Source: an uncultured Spirochaetia bacterium (GTDB taxonomy: Bacteria > Spirochaetota > UBA4802 > JAGODF01). Taken from it: a stretch of 6,310 nt of DNA. The notes beneath the pieces are model-generated. The model was not told the origin of the DNA. It did no database searches and saw only the letters and a program-made list of their open reading frames with translations. The stretch is taken from NCBI GenBank assembly GCA_937967705.1, contig CALCJG010000392.1, positions 1 through 6,310 on the forward strand, written 5' to 3'. Within the stretch, counting starts at the first letter, position 1, and each line of letters opens with the position of its first letter. The position numbers and the translations under genes were made by a program. Below are positions 1 to 6,310 of the stretch, piece after piece.

Positions 1-14
1 TTATCGGAATGCCA

Positions 15-1106
15 TCAGAACTTCCTGGCGCTCTCAGGTATGTAAAGGTCATATACATATTTTTCCATGATGATTACGTTTATCGCCACAGATCCGTTAT
101 ACTGCTCATATCCATTCGAATAACGTACACCGTAGTCTTCAGAATAGAGGGGAGCAGGCATATTCAGCGACCTTGCGGCAAAATAAGCAAAGATTTCCTG
201 GAGAGTGATGTTGCTAAGCTGAGAGGGATTCTGTATATTGTATGCGGCCATGAACCCGTCTATCAACTCCTTTACCTTCCCCGGATTGTAAAGACTGTAA
301 TAGTTTTCGTCAACCCACCCTTCATAACTTGTATGATAATGATCTAGAGTATCCCATATGTGCTGAGTCACATTGGCATCCCCCGCCATATGCATAACAT
401 GACCGAGATAGAGCATATGTCCGCGATCGATGTTGGAGGAGACACGACCGTATAATGCTTTGAAATACCAGTAGACAGCGGCGTTGCTGTTGGGTTCGAA
501 GATTATGTTCTGATAATCGTCATAATTGGAACCCGGAGTTGTGGAATAGTATTTCTGGCTCGATGAGAGTTGATACCGATACTTATAACCGTCTCTAACC
601 CCCTGACCGTTCTCAGGATTGGAAATGGTACGCCCTGCCTTATCCTTATTTTTTACATCCTGGTTGTACAGAAGGGATTTGACCAGTCCATTGTATCCCC
701 AGAAACCGTCATCAGGTGAATACTTATAGCTATATCCGTCATAGGCATTGCCGTAATGTCCAGGACGAAACATGGTCAGAAAATGCCAGTAACTTGTAAA
801 ATTGGTATCGAAACCGAAGAGTGATACATTCGTCCTGTAACCGACCCACCATCCCCCGACGGAGGTGTCTTTGAAATCATCCGTATCCCCATTCTTGATT
901 CCCATCTGCTCGGCTATATCCTCACCGCCCATATACTTTAAAAACTGAGCGGCCCATTGTTGAACACTGTCCGCATTGCCGCTGCCCATATAATTCATCG
1001 CGTGTATGACCGAGCTTTTATGAGTATTATACTTCCAGGCACTGCCTGCATTCACAAAGGCCAGCATAAAGAATAACGCCAGCCCTAACACAAAAGACCT
1101 CTTCAT
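15..1106 (-). CDS. Secreted zinc-dependent phospholipase C / S1-P1 nuclease fold protein
   Basis: Probable exported metal-dependent phosphodiesterase acting on phospholipids or nucleic acid; substrate unknown. 363 residues. Residues 1-23 form a classic signal peptide (basic MKR, hydrophobic core, AGSA before the cut). The predicted mature protein starts at Trp24, matching the family, where the free N-terminal Trp binds zinc. Further ligand candidates are His29, Asp73 or Asp76, His108, His239 and Asp243 (HMAGD), His249, His258 and Glu262 (HTSYE). The spacings His-x3-Asp, Asp-x5-His and His-x3-Glu equal those of Bacillus cereus phospholipase C. Between His108 and His239 there are about 131 residues, against about 49 in that enzyme; the extra part (about 117-200) is rich in Tyr, Gly and Asn. 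The ATG is preceded by GAGGGGG, 4 bases away (1111-1117). It lies 74 bases after the anchored-protein gene and probably shares its transcript. The fold is well supported; phospholipase versus nuclease activity is not decided. Confidence 0.85.
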   Translation of the reverse strand: MKRSFVLGLALFFMLAFVNAGSAWKYNTHKSSVIHAMNYMGSGNADSVQQWAAQFLKYMGGEDIAEQMGIKNGDTDDFKDTSVGGWWVGYRTNVSLFGFDTNFTSYWHFLTMFRPGHYGNAYDGYSYKYSPDDGFWGYNGLVKSLLYNQDVKNKDKAGRTISNPENGQGVRDGYKYRYQLSSSQKYYSTTPGSNYDDYQNIIFEPNSNAAVYWYFKALYGRVSSNIDRGHMLYLGHVMHMAGDANVTQHIWDTLDHYHTSYEGWVDENYYSLYNPGKVKELIDGFMAAYNIQNPSQLSNITLQEIFAYFAARSLNMPAPLYSEDYGVRYSNGYEQYNGSVAINVIIMEKYVYDLYIPESARKF

Positions 1107-1139
1107 GGATCCCCCTCAACACATATAATTTATTTATAT

Positions 1140-1166
1140 CATCTCCCTGCAGCGACGGAGGAGATG
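1140..1166 (-). other. Intergenic stem-loop without U-run
   Basis: On the minus strand CATCTCC (1166-1160) pairs with GGAGATG (1146-1140), giving a perfect 7-bp stem with a 13-base loop between the anchored-protein gene and the phospholipase-like gene. An AU-rich stretch follows, but there is no run of U, so it is not a standard intrinsic terminator. It could be an RNA processing or stability element, a leaky terminator, or chance. Confidence 0.4.
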
Positions 1167-1180
1167 TTATGGCACATCTG

Positions 1181-1729
1181 CTATTTCTGGAAATCGTCCG
1201 TTTCGACCATCTTGATCCGCTGGGTTAAAAATTCCCTCCCTTTACTCATCTCGACAAGCGCTTCCTTCGCCTCATCGATCTCCTTCTCGCCCCTGCTGCC
1301 ATCTTTCATGGCTTTCTGAATGTTGTTCATCGTCACACCGATCATTTCATCAAAGAGATTCCTCGCATCATTAAGACGGGACAGAACCTCATTTTTTTCA
1401 CTCGGTGTTTTATAGGGCTTTTGAATTTCAGACGCTCTTTTAAAGACCTGATTTTTATCCACCTGTAGTTTTGTCATCTCATAAACCCTGCAGTTTACAG
1501 GATCTGAACCGGGGCTGATCTCTGGACCTTCCGAGTCCTTCGATCGGGAATAGAAAGATTCGAACACCGAAAGATGGCAGGGGGTCTTATGACTGTCAAC
1601 ACTCTCCTTGTCAGACGGCACAATCCGTGACATATGACCCGGGTGGTACATAAGAGTCCAGAGGACAAATATCATCAGAGTAAAGAGAAAACATCCCAGT
1701 ATTACTTTTTTATGGGGTAATTGAATCAT
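1181..1729 (-). CDS. Membrane-anchored protein of unknown function
   Basis: 182 residues; I do not recognise the family. A short basic start (HKK) is followed by one hydrophobic segment, about residues 9-28, that looks like an uncleaved N-terminal anchor, placing the rest outside the cytoplasm. Residues 30-85 are Ser/Pro/Asp-rich, probably a flexible linker, with Cys51 and Cys80 that could form a disulfide. Residues 110-175 are charged and probably form two amphipathic helices split by a Gly-containing turn near 143-147 (DGSRG). No catalytic motif is visible. The ATG has AGGA 5 bases upstream, and a strong promoter candidate lies about 70 bases further up. It is the first gene of a two-gene unit with the phospholipase-like gene, so a role as partner, anchor or inhibitor of that enzyme is possible, but nothing in the sequence shows it. 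That it is a real gene is supported by its RBS, promoter and protein-like composition. Confidence 0.75.
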   Translation of the reverse strand: MIQLPHKKVILGCFLFTLMIFVLWTLMYHPGHMSRIVPSDKESVDSHKTPCHLSVFESFYSRSKDSEGPEISPGSDPVNCRVYEMTKLQVDKNQVFKRASEIQKPYKTPSEKNEVLSRLNDARNLFDEMIGVTMNNIQKAMKDGSRGEKEIDEAKEALVEMSKGREFLTQRIKMVETDDFQK

Positions 1730-1798
1730 AATTTTCCTAAAACCTTCGGGTTGACAAAAAACTTCATTATTATATGCACTTATGGTTCATATTAAGGA

Positions 1799-1827
1799 AA
1801 TATAATACCAATTGACCAAATCGTCAA
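1799..1827 (-). promoter_or_regulatory. Sigma70-type promoter for the anchored protein / phospholipase-like unit
   Basis: On the minus strand TTGACG (1827-1822) is followed after exactly 17 bases by TATATT (1804-1799). Each hexamer matches 5 of 6 consensus bases. Transcription would start near 1792, leaving a leader of about 60 bases before the ATG at 1729. A second, perfect TATAAT lies at 1774-1769, but no good -35 box stands at the right distance from it. The promoter falls in the longest gap of the window, where a new transcript is expected. Confidence 0.7.
1812..1827. promoter_or_regulatory. Inverted repeat overlapping the -35 box (candidate operator)
   Basis: TTGAC and GTCAA form 5-base arms separated by 6 bases (TTGAC-N6-GTCAA on either strand). 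One arm contains most of the -35 hexamer and the other lies in the spacer, so a bound dimeric regulator would block RNA polymerase. Short, and not matched to any operator I know. Confidence 0.35.
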
Positions 1828-1850
1828 GCTTTTTTTCGTCACTTTATAGG

Positions 1851-1864
1851 ATATGTAAACATAT
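1851..1864. repeat. Near-palindrome at the end of the DUF4846 gene
   Basis: ATATGTAAACATAT has 6-base arms ATATGT and ACATAT around 2 central bases, and ends on the last base of the DUF4846 stop codon. It is AT-rich and has no U-run after it, so it is not a terminator. It may be an operator upstream of the promoter at 1799-1827, or chance in AT-rich DNA. Confidence 0.3.
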
Positions 1865-2619
1865 TATTGATGGGAGGAGGGAAACCGTCTTAGTACAGGA
1901 GAGCCATAATCCAGATGTTTCTTCAAATACGCCCTGTAACCCTCCCAGGAAAACCAGCCGGCCATACCGAAACTCTCCGAGGCCTTCTCGATATGAAACT
2001 CCTGAGCGGGCATAAAGCTGTAACCGATCAGGTAAAGAGTCTGCCCCTTTCCGTTCCTACAGGCATCCATGATCATGGAAACATGGCCAATTCCCCCCTG
2101 CTGGTTCTGTACTATCATATCCCCCGGCATGAGATCTTCCGGCCGCACCCGATCAGCGCCCTTCTTTATGGAGAAGGAATTGGCACAGCTCATGGCCTTC
2201 TTGAGAAAGCCCGTAAAGCTCTTACCGCTACCGGCGAAAGGCAGGGCCCTGCCGTTATAATCGAAGAGGACCAGCCTTTCCAGCCTCCCCCTGGCCCGAT
2301 GATATTCGGCCCAGAACCGAAAGCAGTAGTCGGCACACTGTTCCAGATCACTGGAAAAGAGCAGGGGCATGTCCACAACGCCCATCACCCTGTAAAAAGG
2401 CTTTTCTATCAAAGCTCCGGTATAGGATCGTATGATATTTTCCTTTTTCAGGGGAAGTTTCTGAAGCCAATCACTAAAGCTTCCCGGGGGATAAACCAGC
2501 CTGTTGTATCCCCGCGGAACCGGTATCCTGCCGATACGCCCTGCCGGATGTGATTGGAGAGGGCTACACTGTACACCGAGGATGAGTGTTAATACGCCCG
2601 CTACGGGGAAAAACTTCAT
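1864..2619 (-). CDS. DUF4846 family exported protein
   Basis: 251 residues from the chosen ATG. Residues 1-17 (MKFF followed by a hydrophobic run) look like a signal peptide; Cys18 follows GVQ, a poor lipobox, so lipidation is doubtful. The rest fits DUF4846 as I know it: an N-terminal PRGYNR (35-40), GSFSDWLQKLPLK (46-58), EQCADYC (93-99), PGDMIV (165-170), GHVSMIMD (178-185) and SFMPAQEFHI (201-210). The function of the family is unknown. A Cys on a helix followed later by a PGD...GHV strand pair resembles NlpC/P60 and other papain-like hydrolases, with Cys95 and His179 as candidate catalytic residues; this is inference. The ATG at 2619 was chosen because it begins the signal peptide; a GTG at 2685 would add 22 residues and overlap hslU. 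The RBS is weak (GGA close to the ATG, AGGGGA about 20 bases upstream). It is probably the distal gene of the hslVU transcript. Confidence 0.78.
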   Translation of the reverse strand: MKFFPVAGVLTLILGVQCSPLQSHPAGRIGRIPVPRGYNRLVYPPGSFSDWLQKLPLKKENIIRSYTGALIEKPFYRVMGVVDMPLLFSSDLEQCADYCFRFWAEYHRARGRLERLVLFDYNGRALPFAGSGKSFTGFLKKAMSCANSFSIKKGADRVRPEDLMPGDMIVQNQQGGIGHVSMIMDACRNGKGQTLYLIGYSFMPAQEFHIEKASESFGMAGWFSWEGYRAYLKKHLDYGSPVLRRFPSSHQ

Positions 2620-2622
2620 CCT

Positions 2623-2646
2623 TTTCCGGAAATGGGGATATTCCCC
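2623..2646. repeat. Two adjacent palindromes between hslU and the DUF4846 gene
   Basis: TTTCCGGAAA (2623-2632) is a perfect 10-base palindrome. One base later GGGGA-TAT-TCCCC (2634-2646) has 5-base GC-rich arms. Together they fill over half of the 40-base gap after the hslU stop. In RNA the second could form a small hairpin just before the DUF4846 start. There is no U-run, so it is not an intrinsic terminator. Confidence 0.4.
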
Positions 2647-2659
2647 TGAAGTAAAACTT

Positions 2660-4051
2660 TTAAAGTATGTAACGAGTGATATCACGATCTTTTAGTCTCC
2701 CTCTCAGTCTTTCCCGTACATAACCAGCATTGATTCGAATCCTTTTGGCGTCATCACTCAAATCCGGAGCATCGAAGAGAATATCCTCCAGCAGCTGCTC
2801 CATCACAGTGTGCAGTCTGCGGGCTCCAATGTTTTCGTGCTCCTGGTTTAATGATGATGCGATTCGGGCTATCTCCCCGATAGCATCCTGGGAGAAAGAG
2901 ATCCGGACCCCCTCGGTTCTCAAGAGTTCGATGTACTGCCGTGTCAGGGAGTTTCTGGGAACCGTCAGGATCTTCCTCAGATCCTCTTCCGTGAGTGCGT
3001 TGAGCTCCACACGGATGGGAAAGCGCCCCTGCAGCTCAGGGATCAGATCCGAAGGCTTGGAGATATTGAAAGCCCCTGCAGCTATGAAAAGGATATGATT
3101 GGTGCGAACGGCTCCGAACTTGGTATTGACGGTCGTCCCCTCTATGACCGGCAATAAATCACGCTGTACCCCCTGGCGGGACACATCGGGACCGCTTTTG
3201 GCCTCGACTCCCGCAATCTTGTCGATCTCGTCGATAAAGATGATCCCCATTTCCTCAGTCCGTCTGACCGCCTCTTCAACGATTTTATCCATGTCGATCA
3301 GTTTCTCGATCTCCTGATTGAAGAAAAAGCTCTTAGCCTCCGCTACGGTCATCTTCTTCTGCTTGGGTTTCTTGGGCATCATATCTCCCAGCATGTTCTG
3401 AAGCTGCATGTCGATGTCTTCCAGCCCCGATCCGCTCATCACGGACATTACAGGAACAAGGGAGGGCACCTCCGCTTCGTACTCGATTTCGATATCGTCC
3501 AGATATCCGTCCCGGATATCCTTGCGAAGCTTTTCCCTCTCCTTGTCGAAAACCGCCACAGGATCAGTCTGAATAGAATCCTCTTCCAGGAGATTATCCG
3601 GATAGAGGATATCGAGGATACGCTCCTCTGCCTCCCGTACGGCCTTTTCACGGAACTGCTCGCTGTATTCCTGTTTTACCATGTTGACGGAGATGGAAGT
3701 GAGATCCCGGATCATCGATTCTACATCCCTTCCCACATAACCCACTTCCGTGTATTTCGTGATTTCGACCTTTATGAAAGGCGCATTTACCAGACGGGAA
3801 AGGCGGCGGGCAATCTCCGTTTTTCCAACCCCCGTGGGCCCCATCATGATGATATTCTTGGGAGATATTTCCTCCTGCATCTCTTCATCCAGTTTTTTTC
3901 GACGGGAGCGGTTTCTCAGGGCAATGGCCACAGCCCTTTTGGCCTGGTCCTGCCCGATGATATACTTGTCTATCTCGCAGACGATCTGCCGGGGTGTCAG
4001 CTCCTGGTCCAGTCCTTTCACTCCCTCCTTACCGACTTTTCGCGTCTTCAA
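2660..4051 (-). CDS. hslU: ATP-dependent protease ATPase subunit HslU (ClpY)
   Basis: AAA+ unfoldase that forms a hexamer, unfolds substrates with ATP and feeds them to the HslV peptidase in the cytoplasm. 463 residues from the chosen start (E. coli 443). Visible in order: the N-terminal LTPRQIV helix, Walker A GPTGVGKT (71-78), pore loop GYVG (104-107), the variable I-domain (about 110-235), Walker B IIFIDEID (270-277), Arg finger in ELQGRFP (R343), sensor-2 GARR (409-412), and the C-terminal RYIL tail that docks into HslV. Start: the ATG at 4081 lies inside hslV and has no RBS; TTG at 4051 has GGAGG 9 bases upstream and starts 1 base after the hslV stop. GTG at 4021 would give a length nearer to E. 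coli, but its AAGGAGG is only 2 bases away. Ends with TAA at 2660. Translational coupling to hslV is likely. Confidence 0.97.
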   Translation of the reverse strand: MKTRKVGKEGVKGLDQELTPRQIVCEIDKYIIGQDQAKRAVAIALRNRSRRKKLDEEMQEEISPKNIIMMGPTGVGKTEIARRLSRLVNAPFIKVEITKYTEVGYVGRDVESMIRDLTSISVNMVKQEYSEQFREKAVREAEERILDILYPDNLLEEDSIQTDPVAVFDKEREKLRKDIRDGYLDDIEIEYEAEVPSLVPVMSVMSGSGLEDIDMQLQNMLGDMMPKKPKQKKMTVAEAKSFFFNQEIEKLIDMDKIVEEAVRRTEEMGIIFIDEIDKIAGVEAKSGPDVSRQGVQRDLLPVIEGTTVNTKFGAVRTNHILFIAAGAFNISKPSDLIPELQGRFPIRVELNALTEEDLRKILTVPRNSLTRQYIELLRTEGVRISFSQDAIGEIARIASSLNQEHENIGARRLHTVMEQLLEDILFDAPDLSDDAKRIRINAGYVRERLRGRLKDRDITRYIL

Positions 4052-4052
4052 A

Positions 4053-4595
4053 TCAGATTTCCTCCACGATGATATTGTCATTCGAGTAGATGCATATCTC
4101 CGAGGCGATGCCGAGAGATTTCTTCACGATCTCCCCGGCTGTCAGATCGGTGTTCCTGACCAGTGCCCTTGCCGAAGCAACGGCGTACTGGCCCCCGGAG
4201 CCTATGCCCAGAATACCATCATCCGGCTCGATCACCTCCCCGTTACCGCTGAGGAGATAAAGGTTGTTCTGGTCCCCAACGGCCAGAATGGCGTCCAAAC
4301 GCCGGAGCATCTTGTCCGTTCTCCATTCCCTGGCCAGTTCCACCACCGCCCGGGAGAGGTTTCCCGAATAGGTTTCCAGCTTTCCCTCCAGACGTTCGAA
4401 GAGAGTCAGGGCATCGGCAACAGAGCCTGCAAAACCGGAAAGGATTTTATCGTCATTCATCTTACGGAGCTTGACGGCCCGGGATTTCAGTATCGTATCT
4501 CCCAGCGTGACCTGACCGTCACACCCGACGGCAATTTTCCCTTTATGTCGCACAGCCAAAACAGTTGTCCCTCTCAAGGCAATGTGATCATTCAT
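4053..4595 (-). CDS. hslV: ATP-dependent protease peptidase subunit HslV (ClpQ)
   Basis: Proteasome-like threonine peptidase; two hexameric rings form the chamber that HslU caps. 180 residues. The precursor begins with a 9-residue propeptide ending LRG, removed to expose the catalytic Thr10 (TTVLAV, E. coli TTIVSV). Relative to Thr1 of E. coli, Asp17 corresponds to Asp26, Lys33 to Lys42 and Ser124 to Ser133 in IGSGG, so the active site is complete. Other family blocks are [15 protein letters not shown] and [10 protein letters not shown]. The residue before Asp26 is Cys, where E. coli has Gly (AGD), a harmless-looking variation. The ATG at 4595 was chosen because GGGAGA lies 5 bases upstream; an in-frame ATG at 4610 has no RBS. 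The first 8 bases overlap the end of xerC, and hslU starts 1 base after the stop. Confidence 0.97.
   Translation of the reverse strand: MNDHIALRGTTVLAVRHKGKIAVGCDGQVTLGDTILKSRAVKLRKMNDDKILSGFAGSVADALTLFERLEGKLETYSGNLSRAVVELAREWRTDKMLRRLDAILAVGDQNNLYLLSGNGEVIEPDDGILGIGSGGQYAVASARALVRNTDLTAGEIVKKSLGIASEICIYSNDNIIVEEI
4061..4065 (-). promoter_or_regulatory. Ribosome binding site that supports the TTG start of hslU
   Basis: GGAGG on the minus strand, inside the last codons of hslV, 9 bases before TTG at 4051. It favours this uncommon start over the ATG at 4081 (no RBS) and the GTG at 4021 (AAGGAGG at 4024-4030, too close). Confidence 0.6.
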
Positions 4596-5532
4596 GACGT
4601 TCTCCCGCATGAGGATGGTATTTTTCGTAGGTTTTTTTAAGGCGCTGTTTCGTGGTATGGGTATATATCTGTGTTGTGGAAACATTCTTATGACCCAGCA
4701 TTTCCTGAACCGCCCGGATATCCGCGCCCTGATTGAGCAGTTCCGTCGCGAAACTGTGGCGCAGCACGTGAGGGGTCACTCTTTCCATAAGGCCGGCTTC
4801 CCGGGAACGTTTTTCTATTATATGGAAAATCCCCCTCACTGTGATACGCTCACCCCTCCGGTTGATGATGAGCGGTCCATCGACGCTGCCGTATTCTTCA
4901 TCCCGCTGTTTAAGATATTCCCTCAGCCAATGCCGGGCCGTTTCGGTAAGGAAGACCATCCTCTCCCGTGCCCCCTTCCCGGCCACTTTCAACATGGATC
5001 TTTCCATATCCAGATTAACGATATCCGAAGAAGCGATTTCTCCCACCCGGGCTCCTGACGAGTAAAAGAGCTCCAGAATGGCCCGGTCCCTTACATCCCC
5101 GAAATCCTTAATTGGAAATTCCATTAGCTGATCGATTTTGTTGAGGGGAAGAAACCATGGGATTTTCTTTTCACGTCTCGGAAAGAGAAGACCCAGGGCA
5201 GGGTTTTGGGAAATCAGGTCATGATTGTGAAGGTATTTGAAAAAGGATTTCATACAGGCGATTTTTCGGGCGATGGAGGACATCCTGAGCCCGCTGTCGT
5301 AACAGTATTCCACATAGGCCTTTAAATCACCTGGACCGATCTTGGAGACTGGAACGGTCCCCTCAGCAGGTTCTACAGAAACTTCATAGTATGCTTTTTT
5401 CTGCTCATCCCCCTCTCCCAAAAGAAATGAGTCAAGATGAACCAGATCGCTGCCGTAAGCCTTCAGTGTTTCTGTGGAGGCGTTTTTCTCTACATTGAGA
5501 TATTGCAAAAAGAGGTCAATTTCACACATCAT
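4588..5532 (-). CDS. xerC: Tyrosine recombinase of the XerC/XerD type
   Basis: Site-specific recombinase that, in this family, resolves chromosome dimers at a dif site with a FtsK-linked partner. 314 residues, somewhat longer than the usual 295-300. The N-terminal SAM-like DNA-binding domain covers about 1-120 and carries an acidic, probably flexible insertion near 38-62. The catalytic domain has all six expected residues: Arg162 (SGARVGE), Lys186 (GKGAR), His255 and Arg258 (HVLRHSF), His281 (LGH) and the nucleophile Tyr290 (TTQIYTH). The start is ATG-ATG at 5532; an in-frame stop lies shortly upstream and no clear RBS is seen. It lies 46 bases after topA and overlaps hslV by 8 bases, the arrangement known from Bacillus codV-clpQ-clpY. 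Position and housekeeping context favour XerC; XerD or a single-recombinase system cannot be excluded from sequence alone. Confidence 0.93.
   Translation of the reverse strand: MMCEIDLFLQYLNVEKNASTETLKAYGSDLVHLDSFLLGEGDEQKKAYYEVSVEPAEGTVPVSKIGPGDLKAYVEYCYDSGLRMSSIARKIACMKSFFKYLHNHDLISQNPALGLLFPRREKKIPWFLPLNKIDQLMEFPIKDFGDVRDRAILELFYSSGARVGEIASSDIVNLDMERSMLKVAGKGARERMVFLTETARHWLREYLKQRDEEYGSVDGPLIINRRGERITVRGIFHIIEKRSREAGLMERVTPHVLRHSFATELLNQGADIRAVQEMLGHKNVSTTQIYTHTTKQRLKKTYEKYHPHAGERHE
4601..4606 (-). promoter_or_regulatory. Ribosome binding site that decides the hslV start
   Basis: GGGAGA on the minus strand, 5 bases before ATG at 4595, within the end of xerC. The next ATG upstream (4610) has none. 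Confidence 0.65.
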
Positions 5533-5553
5533 AGAGCGGATCGCATTTCGTCA

Positions 5554-5568
5554 GTTATCAGTCATAAC
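5554..5568 (-). repeat. Small inverted repeat in the topA-xerC gap
   Basis: GTTAT-GACTG-ATAAC: 5-base arms and a 5-base loop, in the 46-base gap between the topA stop and the xerC start. A weak RNA hairpin or an operator half-site pair; no U-run and no promoter seen beside it. Confidence 0.25.
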
Positions 5569-5578
5569 CCTGATATTA

Positions 5579-6310
5579 TCATTCGTCCAACAGTTCCATA
5601 TGAAAATCACAGCTGGGACTGAGGCATACGAGCGATTGCCCCTTCCCTTTGGTCTTCTTGGTAAAGAGTAATTTACCGCATTTGGGACAGCTCTTGTCCG
5701 AAGGGACCTCCCGTGTCAGAAAATTACAATCCGGATAACGGCTGCAGGCATAGAAGGGACGCCCCTTCTTTGAGGAACGCTTGACGACATCGCCATCACA
5801 TCCCTCCTCGGGACATTTTCCCATCGGAAGGGATTTGGCATTCCGGCATTCCGGGAAACCAGAACAGGCAAGAAAATAACCGAATTTCCCGATCTTCTTG
5901 AGCATCTTTCTGCCGCACTTCTCACATGTAAAATCCGTCTCCTCGTCAAGAATATTCTTCATCTCCTCTATCTTATGAACAGCCTCCTCGACGATATCCT
6001 TGAAGGGATCATAAAATTCCTTGAGCATGCTTTTCCAGTCGGACCTTGCCTCCTCAATCTGATCCAGTTTCTCCTCCATGTTGGCGGTAAAATCCACGGA
6101 CACAAGGGAAGAAAAATGATTACTCATAATTTCGTTGACCAGCTTGCCCAGTACTGTAGGGATAAGCTGTCGGCCCGAACGGGTTACATAATACCGCTTT
6201 ATCAGCGTATTGATGGTCGGAGCATACGTGGAGGGGCGTCCGATGCCGGATTCTTCCAGAAACTTAACCAATGAGGCATCGTTATAACGAGGGGGAGGGG
6301 TCGTAAAATG
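5579..6310 (-). CDS. topA: DNA topoisomerase I, C-terminal part (partial at window edge)
   Basis: Type IA topoisomerase, which relaxes negatively supercoiled DNA. Only the last 243 residues are here; the reading frame stays open to the window edge, so the active-site Tyr and the Toprim domain lie outside. The visible part opens with HFTTPPPRYNDASLV, continues with GIGRPSTY (fragment residues 22-29) and FTANME (74-79), all characteristic of bacterial TopA. Three four-cysteine zinc ribbons follow: Cys129/132/149/155, Cys166/171/189/195 and Cys208/211/229/234. Such ribbons bind single-stranded DNA and RNA polymerase in E. coli TopA. All twelve cysteines are present. The gene ends with TGA, 46 bases before xerC, and is probably in the same operon. 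Confidence 0.97.
   Translation of the reverse strand, partial: HFTTPPPRYNDASLVKFLEESGIGRPSTYAPTINTLIKRYYVTRSGRQLIPTVLGKLVNEIMSNHFSSLVSVDFTANMEEKLDQIEEARSDWKSMLKEFYDPFKDIVEEAVHKIEEMKNILDEETDFTCEKCGRKMLKKIGKFGYFLACSGFPECRNAKSLPMGKCPEEGCDGDVVKRSSKKGRPFYACSRYPDCNFLTREVPSDKSCPKCGKLLFTKKTKGKGQSLVCLSPSCDFHMELLDE

Noticed and set aside
1741..1752. AACC-TTCG-GGTT, a stable-looking tetraloop hairpin on the plus strand
   Set aside because: Transcripts run on the minus strand, where the loop is CGAA with a 4-bp stem; too small to call a regulatory element.
1752..1780. Plus-strand TTGACA with downstream TATATG as a divergent promoter
   Set aside because: The spacer is about 14 bases, too short, and there is no plus-strand gene to serve.
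1812..1837. Plus-strand hairpin TTGAC/GTCAA followed by a run of T, like an intrinsic terminator
   Set aside because: The stem is only 5 AT-rich pairs and no plus-strand gene leads into it. The repeat is better read as part of the minus-strand promoter region.
1915..2553. 212-codon plus-strand open frame opposite the DUF4846 gene
   Set aside because: The minus-strand protein has recognisable family motifs and a signal peptide; the antisense product is Pro/His/Gly-rich with no motif or RBS.
3750..4640. 296-codon plus-strand open frame opposite hslU and hslV
   Set aside because: It lies antisense to two clearly conserved genes, shows no family motif, and is explained as a shadow of their codon pattern.
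1..6310. Search for CRISPR repeats, tRNA or rRNA, insertion sequences, attachment sites or defence genes
   Set aside because: I found no spaced repeats, no cloverleaf-like stretch, no transposase or phage motif. The Xer recombinase sits in a housekeeping operon and is not a sign of an integrated element.

Overview
All seven genes in this 6.3-kb window lie on the minus strand, so the biological order runs from high to low coordinates. The first part is a compact housekeeping operon: the 3' end of topA (DNA topoisomerase I, cut by the window edge), a XerC/D-type tyrosine recombinase, and hslV and hslU, the peptidase and ATPase of the HslVU (ClpQY) protease. The xerC and hslV genes overlap by 8 bases and hslV and hslU are 1 base apart, which suggests translational coupling. 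A DUF4846 family gene follows 40 bases after hslU, in the same direction and with no terminator between them, so it is probably the last gene of this transcript.

An AT-rich gap of 134 bases then separates a second unit. It holds a near-consensus sigma70-type promoter (TTGACG, 17 bases, TATATT) whose -35 box lies inside an inverted repeat. Downstream are two genes: a 182-residue membrane-anchored protein that I do not recognise, and a 363-residue secreted protein of the zinc-dependent phospholipase C / S1-P1 nuclease fold, with most of the zinc ligands visible and a large tyrosine-rich insertion. The three accessory proteins (DUF4846, anchored, phospholipase-like) all appear to be exported or anchored outside the cytoplasm, unlike the cytosolic operon before them.

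Organism: a bacterium of medium GC, with Shine-Dalgarno sites of the GGAGG/GGGAG kind. The order topA-xerC-hslV-hslU with no trmFO between topA and xerC, and the HslU wording around the GYVG pore loop, resemble what I recall of spirochaetes. Desulfobacterota or another Gram-negative phylum cannot be excluded. This is a weak inference.

I see no CRISPR array, tRNA, rRNA, insertion sequence, phage gene or defence system. The least explained parts are the DUF4846 gene, which looks like a papain/NlpC-P60-type hydrolase candidate, and the anchored protein plus phospholipase-like pair.
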